A DNA stretch of 64,000 bases from Adenophora triphylla var. japonica (Eukaryota; Streptophyta; Magnoliopsida; Asterales; Campanulaceae), in contig JAFEMH010002499.1 of NCBI GenBank assembly GCA_022495995.1, positions 124,001-188,000 on the forward strand. Reading direction: 5' to 3'. A model generated the notes under the pieces. That model worked only from the letters and a program-made list of their open reading frames with translations, did not search any database and was not told where the DNA came from. Below are positions 51,461 to 61,873 of this stretch, in pieces. Both the position numbers and the translations under genes were made by a program. Positions within the stretch are counted from its first letter, which is position 1. Every line of letters begins with the position of its first letter.

Positions 51461-53398
51461 TGTGATGATGTGTCGCCATTTTCGCGGGAAGGAATTCGAT
51501 TTTTTCGCGTTTCTTTGAAAAAAACCAAATAAGACCCGGAAAAAAGAACGGAGTCGCCACGCCATTTTTGTTTTAAGGGCCAAAACTTTGAAAAAAGCCC
51601 GAGATCAGAAATTTGGGTTCGGAGGTCACGTTACGCGCCGGGAAGGACGTTAGTGTGCACCCGGAACGCCTCGTAAAAACGAGTCTTCCAAACATTCAAA
51701 ATCCTTTGTTGTGTGTGTGTGTGTGTGTGTGTGTTTTGGCCAAAATAAGTTGAAACTGAGGTAAGTAAAAATTGGGAACTCTTTTTAAGGATTTAAACTG
51801 ATCCCATGATTTTTTGGGTGATTTTTGGGTTGAGATTTGTAACTCAAAAGATTTTTGGAAGTTGAAAACCATTTCTGCCAAAATGAAAAAAGCAGTTGAC
51901 CCTTGACTTTGAAATGGACTTTAGGGCTTGAAAACTCCAGAATCTGGGAAAAGTCCGGGAATGAAAAATGTTCAAAACACCTAACAAAGGGTTTCTTTAA
52001 AAGAACTTTTCATTTTGGAGATGATTTGAGGGGTCCAAACCTTCTGGAAATCTCATATCTGAAATCTGGATTTCCAGAGACTGATGAACTGACCTTTAAA
52101 AGAAAATTTTAAAAAAGGAGTTTTACTCACACAAAAAATAAAGTAAAAATATGTATGGAAAGATCTGGATGTTGGCTAAAAAAAGTATTTTGTAGTCAAT
52201 ACCAAATTCCAAGTTTATCTATGTCCAAAAAATTAGACCATGGACTGAGGTCTGAGAAAATTGCTACTGGACAGCAACTTCTCAAGAGAGAAAATGTGAT
52301 TTTAAAGGGGGGTTTTGCATCCATGCTTGTCCCCATTTCCCTAGGTTTTGGTTAGTGATCACTTGACATTTTAGTGGTGAATAAACTATACCAAACCACC
52401 CTTGGGGTACATTAGGACTAAGCACTTCATTTGCTTGGGAAGGGGATTTTTATCCTTTGAAAATGAGATTTGATGCTTGAAAATGGTTTTTGGGGTTTTG
52501 AAAATGAGTTTTCTTTGCAAGAAAGTAAGAACACATTAAAGAAAATGTTGATCCTTGTAGAAGATCATCCATGGAGATGGACTTCCATGGTGATCTTCTT
52601 GGATCTTAAAACAAGAAGAAGAATGAACTACATTTTGTAGTTTGAAGATGCATGCATGGATGAGAGATTTAGGGTAAGAAGAGGGAGGTTATACCTATCT
52701 TCTTTGTATTTTGAGGCTTTGGCTGGAATATATGAGTGTTTGAGGCTTGAATGTGTTTAGGGTTTGAAAGTGTTTAGGGTTGATGATTTGAGTTGGTTAA
52801 AGAGAAAACAAGTAGATAACAATGAAGTCCTCTATGTTTTCTCTCTATTCCTCCTCCTAAAGGGTGATTTGAGCTTGAGTTAGTGTATGTATAAGAGTAT
52901 GTATGAGAGTGATTTGAAGTGTTTGTGAGTGAGTGAGATTTGGGAAAGATTGAAGAGAAAATGGTGGCAATTCAAGTGAATTCCCACTGTTTTCTCCCTA
53001 TATTTCGCTAGAGTTTCGTTGCTGTGATCAAATTGTGTTCTTTTAACTGAGAGAGGAGGGTTCAATTTATAACCCCCTGTGAACATCAATCATATCCGCG
53101 CGGAGGTCCTTGTAAACGTGCCTGGTGCATTAAATGCTGCTCCAGGCTTTGAACAGGAAGAATATTATTCAAAAATTTCCAGCAGTTTGTTTTTCAACTT
53201 GCCTAATTCGGATTTTTCCAATTTCTTTTGATTTTTGAGATTCTTTTCTTGGTTTAACTTTAAATGGCAATGCCCACTTTACCCTTGCTTTGTTAGAAAG
53301 GTTAGGGTTTGTTAGAAATGTTAGAAATGTTAAAACTCTTGTTAATTTTCTAGCGAAAGTACTAACGGCTCAAATTGGAGCACTTACAGTAGCCCCTC
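51461..53398 (-). mobile_element. 3' LTR of element G
   Basis: It begins TGTGATGATGTGTCGCC and ends GGAGCACTTACA; 1938 bp, same family as D but clearly more diverged and longer. To its right lies the purine-rich tract and the 3' module, so it is a 3' LTR. The left flank CATAT would be the target duplication; the other copy is not in view. Confidence 0.85.
53065..53105 (-). promoter_or_regulatory. LTR G core promoter: dyad, 22 bp, TATAAAT
   Basis: On the minus strand CTCCGCGCGGAT lies 22 bp upstream of TATAAAT (53071-53065). The inner 10 bp are a perfect palindrome. Confidence 0.7.
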
Positions 53399-53559
53399 GG
53401 CGACGGTGCTTTCGAAGGAAGCGGGGTCGTCGATAAGAGTAAGGCTCCATATTTGGCGGGATGATCAGGTGATCGAGTGGCTGGACCTAATGATTGGCTA
53501 CCTACGTATCCTTAAGAGGAATCAAGCCAGTCGTAGTTCGGGTCTTTCGATTATGTTTA
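53399..53559 (-). other. G 3' module with class II stem-loop
   Basis: Same order as in D: purine-rich tract, GATCGAGTGGCTGGACC, stem-loop at 53493-53545 (outer CTACG/CGTAG, inner TCC/GGA). Confidence 0.65.
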
Positions 53560-54055
53560 GTCGTCGACCCTACTGTTTTAGGAAAGTCATCCTAAGATTT
53601 GACTATTTTTGGGAAGTCACCCTATGGTCTGACTATTTTTGGGAAGTCGCCCTATGGTTTGACTATTTTTGGGAAGTCGCCCTATTACTTGACTATTTTT
53701 GGGAAGTCGCCCTACGGTTTTGACTATTTTTGGGAAGTCGCCCTATGATCTGACTATTTTGGGGAAGTCACCCTATAATCTGACTGTTTTTGGGAAGTCA
53801 CCCTAAGGTTTTGACTGTTTTGGGGAAGTCACCCTAAGATTTGACTATTTTTGGGAAGTCGCCCTAAGGTTTTGACTGTTTTGGGGAAGTCACCCTATGG
53901 TTTGACTATTTTTGGGAAGTCACCCTAAGGTTTTGACTGTTTTGGGGAAGTCACCCTAAGATTTGACTATTTTTGGGAAGGCGCCCTAAGGTTTTGACTG
54001 TTTTGGGGAAGTCACCCTATGGTTTGACTATTTTTGGGAAGTCACCCTAAGGGAT
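53560..54055. repeat. 30-31-bp GGGAAGTCACCC tandem array in G
   Basis: About 16 units with GACTATTTTTGGGAAGTCAC and variable CCTATGGTTT or CGCCCTAAGGTTTT. It is absent from D. Confidence 0.92.
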
Positions 54056-54084
54056 AATTGCGATTTATCGCTTTCCTCGTGTTG

Positions 54085-54660
54085 TGTGTGATAGCGTTTT
54101 AGGTGCCTCAAACCTTGATGATGGCGTCTTAGGTGCCTCGAACCTCGGTGATGGCGTCTCAGGTGCCTCGAACCTTGATGATGGCGTCTTAGGTGCCTCG
54201 AACCTTGATGATGGCGTCTTAGGTGCCTCGAACCTCGACGATGGCGTCTTAGGTGCCTCGAATCTTGATGATGGCGTCTTAGGTGTCTCGAACCTTGATG
54301 ATGGCGTCTTAGGTGCCTCGAACCTTGATGATGGCGTCTTATGTGCCTCAAACCTTGATGATGGCGTTTTAGGTGCCTCAAACCTTGATGATGGCGTCTT
54401 AGGTGCCTCGAACCTTGATGATGGCATCTTAGGTGTCTCGAACCTTGATGATGGCGTCTTAGGTGCCTCGAACCTTGATGATGGCGTTTTAGGTGCCTCG
54501 AACCTTGATGATGGCGTCTTAGGTGCCTCGAACCTTGATGATGGCGTTTTAGGTGCCTCGAACCTTGATGATGGCGTCTCAGGTGCCTCGAACCTTGATG
54601 ATGGCGTTTTAGGTGCCTCGAACCTTGATGATGGTGTTTTAGGTGCCTCGAACCTTGATT
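54085..54660. repeat. 30-bp tandem array in G, same unit as in D
   Basis: About 19 copies of the 30-bp unit with CTTGATGATGGCGTCTTAGG and TGCCTCGAAC. Units are more uniform than in D. ORFs on both strands are artefacts of the period. Confidence 0.93.
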
Positions 54661-54784
54661 TGAAATGATTTCCTTTGATGGTTTAGGATAGATGGTCCTC
54701 TAGTGGACTTTATTTGAAGGGATCGGTTTTACGTCTGCTGCCGAAGGAAAGGATGACCGTCTTCAGTCGAGTGGCTGGACCTAA

Positions 54785-54838
54785 TGATAGGCTACCTACG
54801 TATCCTTAAGAGGGAATCAAGCCGGTCGTAGTTCGAAA
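54785..54838 (-). other. Class II stem-loop on the far side of the G arrays
   Basis: Outer stem CTACG/CGTAG; the preceding plus-strand text GGCTGGACCTAATGATAGGC repeats that before 53493, so the arrays are bracketed by a directly repeated module. Confidence 0.6.
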
Positions 54839-54989
54839 TCCACTGGATAGTTAGGAATAGGTCTAGGATCCTGGGCCTTTTGATAATTTGGAGGCTGTCA
54901 CCTTAAGGAACTAAAGCTTTCGTCGCTATTCGCGGAGATAGAGATAGCTTAAAGCTAAGGGTAATCATGCAACATTTGAGATATGTTGA

Positions 54990-55032
54990 GGGACTAACGT
55001 ACCTTTGCTGTGCTTACCTGCAGGAGAGCAAG
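54990..55032 (+). pseudogene. Relic of PMD gene splice acceptor in G
   Basis: CTGTGCTTACCTGCAG here resembles the intron 1 acceptor of the F PMD gene near 45650-45662. The exon that should follow is replaced by a tandem array, so only the relic remains. The match is short. Confidence 0.4.
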
Positions 55033-55079
55033 TCGCGGGGGCTGTGTAGTAGTTGATAGTGTTGAGAGTCTCGATGTAT

Positions 55080-55530
55080 CTGATTGAGAACTTGGCGTCT
55101 CTGTCCGGACTGTATTTGAGAACTTGGCGTCCCTGACCCACTTGCCTTTAAGAACTTGGCGTCTCTGACCGAACTATATTTGAGAACTTGGCATCCCTGA
55201 CCGATTTGTAATTGAGAACTTGGCGTCCCTGACCGACTTGTATTGGAGAGTTTGGCGTCCCTGACCGATTTGTATTGGAGAACTTGGCGTCTCCGACCGA
55301 TTGGCATGGGAGAGTTTGGCGTCCCTGACTGATTTGTATTGGAGAACTTGGCGTCTCCGACCGATTTGCATTTTTGAGACCTTGGCATCCCTGACCGACT
55401 TGTATTCGAGAATTTGGCATCCCTGACTGATTTTCACTTGAGAACTTGGCGTCTCTGACCGATTTGTATTTTGAGAACTTGGCGTCTCTGACCGAATTGT
55501 ATTTGAGAACTTGGCGTCTCTGACCGAACG
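55080..55530. repeat. About 32-bp tandem array in G
   Basis: About 14 units built on GAGAACTTGGCGTCTCTGAC followed by CGATTTGTATT. The period is not divisible by three, so several frames stay open in turn. Confidence 0.9.
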
Positions 55531-55544
55531 GTAGACACTGGAGG

Positions 55545-55690
55545 TGGTCTTCATTGGGGCTGTTTTCATCCATTTGTGGACATTGGAGGTCGTCTTTAGC
55601 AAGTTGCAGACGCCGGAGCTTGTCTTTGCCAAACTGTAGATGCTGGAGGGCGTCTTCATCCATTTGTGGACATTGGAGGTCGTCTTTGGT
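55545..55690. repeat. Short tandem repeat with CATTTGTGGACATTGGAGGT
   Basis: Three to four irregular units, including variants with GCAGACGCCGGAGCTTGTCT. Confidence 0.72.
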
Positions 55691-55699
55691 GAAGATCAT

Positions 55700-56639
55700 C
55701 CTTGCCGAAAGGGGGATTTGATTTCACGTTTGAATTCCTGCGTTCGTTAGTGAAGAGGAAGATGCATATATGATATTTATGGTGACAGATGCATGCATAG
55801 AGCCAAAAATGATTGTGAGAGTATCACTGCATAAGTTTGCGAGATGATGCATTTACTTGCTTTCGAAGATGCACTTAGCCTAAGCTTTTGGCGGGGAATT
55901 TAAGATCTTCAATCACTTAGGATTGTTCCTATTGATTCAAGTTTTGTGCATGCTACATGAGCCCTGGGGAGATTTTTGTGGGGATGCATGGTGATGAGAG
56001 GGGATGTATGTGTTGTTGACTGTTTGGGACAAACTTTGAGCTGGTGGGGTGATATCCTTTGGTCGCGGACTGAATTGCATGTTATTGATGAGGTCAATTT
56101 TGATCTTGGGATGAAGTTGGATTTGAACCCCGGGTCTCGATTGAAATTTCTTTTCAGTCTCGGACATTTGAAGCTGACGCTGACAGGCTCTAGAATGTTG
56201 ACATGAATGAACCCTCTTTCGCTTGGGTTAGTTGTGATTTGACGAAATGCTGATATGAGGAGATTCCCAATTCTCAACTTTTGATGATGCAGGGAGTTGC
56301 CATATGCCAAGTTCTAAAGCTGAAACTCCAAGATAGTTGTTGAGGTGACTAGGCCTTTCTTCTGAAGATAGGTGTGACTTGATAAAGCCCCATTCCATGG
56401 AAAAGACATGGCGAAAACCACGGAATCTTTCTTTGAATGATTTGATGAAGCCCCAGGTTTGACAAAGCGTCACTACAGAGGTCCAGTTAAAGGTTTGACT
56501 GACATACTGATGAAGTACCGAGCCAATCGATCAACGTGAGAGCCTTCAAGGTGAAGTTGTCATGAAGGGAGAAACCCATCTTTGATACCGACTATGAAAC
56601 TAGAATCCTCTCTTCGAAGAGTGTCTTCCATATGGGAAC
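55700..56639. other. Unassigned G interior
   Basis: I see no gene, array or promoter. It is purine-rich, with loose internal similarity to 58680-58900, and lies between the arrays and the gag remnant, where pol would be expected. Confidence 0.35.
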
Positions 56640-58577
56640 TGTTAGCCATAGTGGCACTTGGCTTGTTCGTGGCTTCAATCATATTCACACTACTTTTTTT
56701 TTAGGGAATGGATTGTTGACTGTATTGGGTCCTTGGGGTCCCCTTTTCGATCAGTTCTCATACTGCCCTTTTCAGAGTCGTGTTGGAGGTGGAAGAAACC
56801 CGGTATCTGTAAGCGAGTGCGGCAAGCGGTTGCTTGATTATAAGCTTTTTCAAATTTAGCCCCGGAATTGATCATTGCCGTAGATCCGGATAGGGAAATT
56901 GCTAAGTGAGACCCTCGAGATGTGGTTTCGGGCGTGAAAAGATGTCTAGTTGTTCCTCTTCAAAAGGAGGAGTTGCCATCTTGCTTGTAAAAGTCCCTGA
57001 TGTTCTCGTCGGGGACACTGCATTGTTGTCTGCGGGTCAAATCTATTTGCTTCCCACTCCAAGTTGGCTAGTAGTCTGGTCCCATGTAGCCCTGGCCTCG
57101 GATTTTAAGCGAAAGAACCATTTTAGAGCATTGGACTTCAAAGAGAGGCTGAAATAGTCGGCCAACCGCTGATTGGCGCCCCTTTTGACCTTCATTGCCA
57201 AGGTATACGTGTCCGAGATGGGTTTTCGGGCATGCGGTGCCATCAAAGAGATCCAAATTAGGCATCACGAATTTGTGGGGAACAAAGGAGTCCGGGTTCG
57301 TTGGCCGGAAAGCGAGACTTCTTAGCGGTCAATTCGGCAATGCTGTGCTTTCATTTCCTTGTGTCGTTCCACGAATCAAGCCAAATGAGGGTCTTGTGGT
57401 GGAACCATGGCATTCAAACCAGCGGCTGAGCTAGAGAGAGGAGCTACCACTGGCGGCATACGAGGTGGAGGGAACGGCCGATCTGGGGACATAGGTGAAA
57501 TCCTGTCCTTGGCCCGAATCACCCGGGAGCTTGAGTAGGACCCTGGGCAAAGGGATAGAACCTTGCGGCTTGTTGTTGATTTTCAACCGGCAAAGAGGGC
57601 AAAGGCGGTCTTGATGTAGCTGGGTAACTCAAATTTCCGGAGTGAGGCCCGTAAGTAGGCTTAAGTGCGGGCTGCTTGTCCCTGATTGTTGAATTGCATA
57701 GCTGAAGGTGCATGACCGGGGGTGCTGCGGTCCTGGTGATTCTGATGAAACTGGGATGGAGGCTTGGTAACCCATCGAAGCACTGAGTGAGGAATGGATT
57801 TGTGAAAGCTGTGTGAGGAGCGGGTGAGCTAGCATCATCCTGAGGAAGGGCTTCTGTTGCCCTGGACCAGGCTGTGGAAGCATTCCAAGCTGTTCTGCGA
57901 AGGCCCTGATAGATTGGTTCTAAGCGAGGTGGGATTCCAATCTGCTGTGGCATTCCGAGGTATGCCCAACCATGAGAAGACATTCCGTACCGATTTTGCC
58001 CCGCTGAGGAGCTGTGGCCTGATCGGTTACGTTAGGCTGCGTGGGTCCAGTAGTCTGTATTTGGGGTTTGCTGTCCTGTTGAGACGGTCATGAAGGAATC
58101 TTGTGAGGCTTGTGCGGTGCCGGGGATTGGACATCTTGAGCTGGGTTCTTTGTCAAGGCATTTCAAGCTGATGTGGCGAAGCTCTGGCCCGATGCTGTCC
58201 GAGCTGCCGAGGCATACCAAGCTGCTGTGACATACCGAGCTGACCCCGGCTGCTTTGAGGCATACCATGCTGGCCCAAATCGGGCTGAAGTCAATTTGTT
58301 TCCCCAAGCAGCTGTCCCAGGCTGAGCTGTGAATGTATATCGAGACCGAGCTGAAAGGATGGGCTGATTCGCAAGTTGAGAAGAGTGTGAGGAAGGTGGT
58401 GGTAGTCTGCTGGCCAAGATAGGGATGGGGATCCTTTTCCTCTTCTACCGTGAAAGTTCCATCGGGGTTGAGGGCAATCGTCAAACCAAAATTCTGACAT
58501 CTTCCAAGGATGAACATCGAAACCTCATTCTGATTGGCACAAGGAGTTTTATGGACTCGGGTTCCAATATTAGCCAT
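56640..58577 (-). pseudogene. Gag remnant of element G
   Basis: Segments match the D gag in order: LTIALNPDGTFTVEEEKD near 58490, MSSHGWAYLGMPQQIGIPP near 57983, NPFLTQ and GYQASIPVSSESPGP, PYGPHSGN-like text, LDLFDGTACPKTHL near 57250, NALKWFFRLKSEARATWDQT, and NSGAKFEKAYN near 56870. Frameshifts and deletions are frequent; the zinc-knuckle region is lost. As in B there is no pol after it. Confidence 0.78.
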
Positions 58578-59458
58578 AGAAATATGATGAATTTACTGGT
58601 CTTGGTTAAAATTCCGTCCTCGTCCTTGGACATCAAAGAAGCTGCACTTGACTAGCCCATGACCAACATGGCGATCAAATCTCATCTTGCTTGGTGGAGC
58701 CTTGGTGCGAAGAGATGTATTTGCGAAGTCTTGATTTGGAAGAAGTAACTTGGCAAAGCCTCGGTCTCATGTTGTGAATCGACACAATTAGAGAGGCTTC
58801 AACCTGGTAGGCATTGTAGGCGATGCGAGAACGGGACCCAACCCATCTTGTAGCGAGTGAAGAACCAACGTTCTTGAATTATCATGTAGCAAAGAGGCAA
58901 CCCATCCTTCCATATTTACTTTATTATTTTCTTTATTCAATTAGTCAACCGGAAGAAAATGTAAAAGCAAGACAATTTTAGGAATGTATACTGCGGGGGC
59001 ATATATATTTTTTTCGAAAAGTGGGGATGAATCCCGATTTGTATTATTTGATGGCCTCATTTGACGAAGGCACAAAAGAACTCGCTTTGGGTTTGACTCT
59101 TTTGAGAGAGCATAAGTTTAGAAAGGTTTGTAAAAGTGTATGGAAGCCCCTGGCGACGAGAAAATTAGTGTTTAGCTCTATTTTTCCTATAATGTAGAAA
59201 AAGAAGACTTGTCGAGACATCTGAAAATATGTTTTATTCAAAATGATCACAAGATTGCTTAAAACCCTTTATTAATGTTCGGGTTATTCAACCCCTAATC
59301 TCGATATGAACAAACATTTTGATTAATCATGAGGAGAAAGTCAACTTATACCAAGAGTCGAAGTTGGCGAATGGTGAAGAGGGATCTCGTGTATAGGAGA
59401 GGCTATTGGTGAGGCCGGATTTTCTGGGATTTGAATGTGTTTATGACCGGACCATTTC
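58578..59458. other. Unassigned region upstream of G gag
   Basis: No gene, LTR end or primer-binding site could be identified here. It may be decayed leader plus the post-pol region of the next remnant. Confidence 0.35.
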
Positions 59459-59510
59459 TGGTTGCCTACGTTCCCCTCATTGTGAGGAGCTCAGGTCGCC
59501 GTAGTTCGGG
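59459..59510 (-). other. Class I stem-loop of the 60-kb remnant
   Basis: Minus strand: CTACGGCG, CCTGAG, inner stem CTCCTC/GAGGGG with a U-G pair, then AACGTAG. Same form as at 33995. Confidence 0.65.
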
Positions 59511-59814
59511 TCTGAACTGTGTTTGGCTTTAGAAAAGGGGTATGAACATTTGTGGTACTTTTGGTGAAAAGGCTCGGATAGGAAGTTTGGATGATAAGGT
59601 GCGGGCCTTGAGGTGATTCCTTGACAAGTCATTTTGAGCGATTCCGTTGCTTCTTGATCGTCGTCCTTCATCGGGGGAGAAAGATTTTGGATGCAGCTTA
59701 AGGGCTTATGATATGTTTTTGCCGTTGCTTTAACTGCTCCCTTGTTGTCCACCACTTCCGTTCTTCGGGCTTTGATTTTGCCCATATGTCAAACCTTCGA
59801 TCGGCGGTGCTAGG

Positions 59815-60005
59815 TCCTTGGCCTCATTTTTTTGAAGCTTTTGTTTTTTTTTTTGAAGCTTTTTTTTTGAAGCTGTTTTTTTTTTTTGTTTTGAAGCTTT
59901 TGTTTTTTTTTTGAAGCTTTTGTTTTTTTTTTTGAAGCTTTTGTTTTTTTTTTTTGAAGGTTTTGCTTTTTTTTTTTTTGAAGCTTTTGTTTTTTTTTTT
60001 GAGCA
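59815..60005. repeat. GAAGCTTTTG(T)n low-complexity tandem repeat
   Basis: Eight or so units of GAAGC plus a T-run. The lysine-rich ORFs on the opposite strand come from the A-runs. Confidence 0.88.
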
Positions 60006-60527
60006 CTTGAGGACGAAGGCAAGCTTCTACTTGAACTTTCTTGATGCATGGGGGCGGAGGCAAGCCCCTGTTTTTCGATATGGGGTCGATCTCCCGATCT
60101 TGAGTGACCTTTTGTTGTCCCTTGATGTTGCCGCCTTCGTTGACTTGATCAAGGTGATGATGGGGATATGTTTTGGAAAGTGTATGGCTTGATGGAGGCC
60201 TTTGTGAGGTGAGGTGAGGAAAGTGTATAGGGAGGGCATTAGTTGACTTTCTCGCACCAATTAATTAAGATCTTAATCATTTCCGAGAGATTATTTGTTG
60301 AGCGATGCGAGTGATCATTTAAAATAAAACCATTTCATTAAATGTAATGTAGGTGTGCAAATAATGTCTCAAGTCTAGCGAGAAAAGAAAAAGACTCTTT
60401 TTATAGAAAACTTAAGATTAACTACAATGTCCAAGGAGGACTTGATTGAACGAAGAAAGTACTAGAACCTACGAAGGTTGACTAAAAGACTGTTTTAATA
60501 TTAAAGGATGGGTAGCCCCTAGTCTAG
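60006..60527 (-). other. Post-gag region homologous to 12031-12640
   Basis: Alignable over most of its length with the B sequence downstream of gag (for example CAAATAATGTCT and AAATGTAATGTAGGTGTGCA). No gene is seen. Confidence 0.65.
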
Positions 60528-61658
60528 CTACTCTTTGTTGTTGGGTGCCAAGACGCTTGAGCTTTCCATCTTTACGGTAACTTCGATTCCATTACTCGCA
60601 GGCCGAGGCGGTGATCGATTACGTGCCCATGATGCGGTGGGAGTGGAGGAGTTTGAGGCCATGGAGCAGGTGGGGCGAGCACAAGTTGTCCAAAGAAACG
60701 GGTCGGAAAAGTCACGGGGACGAACTTTGTCGGCGAGCATATTGATGGAAGGAAGTGAACTGAGAGGACCTTGAGGGGTATTGGGCTCTGTTTGGGAGGA
60801 TTCGGTGATGCTGGTTGTTTTGAGTGAAAGGGGTGATACTAGGCGGTGTGTCTTCGGGCCTTTCTCAAGCTTGGAGCTGGCATTAGACAAGTGTGCTGCA
60901 GGGCAGGTTGTCCTATCGGATTCTCTCACTTCGGGCACTTGAATTTTGCGCGACAGAATCATTTCTTTGCACAGTTCGACATCTTGGGTCAAAGGAGTGC
61001 TAGTACTTATCATAAGATCAAGCTTCTCCTGCATTTGTTTCACTTGCTCTATCAATATTGCCACATGGGGATCAACGGGAACATTCGAGTTCTTGGAACT
61101 CGCAACAAGACTCTTATCGGCGAGAGGGAAACACAACCGCGGCTGGTGAAACCTGACGGGTGAATTCACTAAGTCCGGTAGACGACAACGGAAAACTTGT
61201 GGCATCCGGATTTTCTTTTAGCAACTCATGATCGCATTCGGTGGGTGTAGAGGCTTGAACATAGCCACATAGCTCAAGCTGATTATGTGAAGTTGGAGCA
61301 TAAAGCGGCGGTATTCTTTGAAATTGAGGAAGCAGTGTGATGGAGCCCAACTCGTTACGAGGAGGCGAGGCGATGGAGCCTAATGGCTGAGTCTTTGGAA
61401 AGGGCTGAAGAGGAATTGTCCTTGGCAAGGGATCATATGTGGATGGAGGGAGGTGTTGGCCGTGGGATGGAGAGTTATAGGATGAAGGGTGAAATCACTG
61501 TTTCGAAGTCTCATCTTCGACCATGACCAGGAACCATTCGCCTCAACTGTTACCTGAACTCCATGGCGGCGGAGAGCATTGATGAGCGAGGTCATTTGTT
61601 CTTCATGAATCTTATGGGCGTTTTCCAAAGCCAGGACTAACTCTTCCTTCCTAATCAT
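60528..61658 (-). pseudogene. Gag remnant of the B type
   Basis: It begins MIRKEELVLALENAHKIHEE at 61658, close to the B gag N-terminus, followed by a frameshift; the Pro-rich middle (ATSFPLSSTGLSEFTRQ) and VPVDPHVAILIEQVKQMQEK match B. The zinc-knuckle boxes of B are missing and the C-terminus is replaced by unrelated frames ending NNKE. It lies upstream of a post-gag region with no pol. Confidence 0.68.
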
Positions 61659-61873
61659 CGGATTTCTTGTATCCTTACGCTTTACGCCAAATCTGCCATC
61701 AGATCATTATCATCCCATTTAACCTTGGCGTCGATCGTGAACTTATCGGAGGGCGAGAGTTCAAAGCATTTCACCAAATCCGGCTTTGCCATGGCCACAT
61801 GCTTGTTGCGGTCAAACCATCCATTCTCAACATTTGTTGCGACTAAATCATCGGCTTGTCGAGTCTGTTGAAT

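Noticed and set aside
51461..53398. LTR G as a 5' LTR of an element to its left
   Set aside because: No primer-binding site adjoins it and the left flank is F integrase; the purine tract lies on the right.
54084..54668. 194-residue ORF with LGASNLDDGV repeats
   Set aside because: Same 30-bp array artefact in element G.
53560..55530. Possible CRISPR-like arrays
   Set aside because: Units are contiguous without unique spacers, and the DNA is plant nuclear.
55148..55699. ORFs of 124-183 residues on the minus strand
   Set aside because: They run through the 32-bp array and show repeats only.
59810..60063. Lysine-rich ORFs
   Set aside because: Product of A-runs opposite the GAAGC(T)n repeat.
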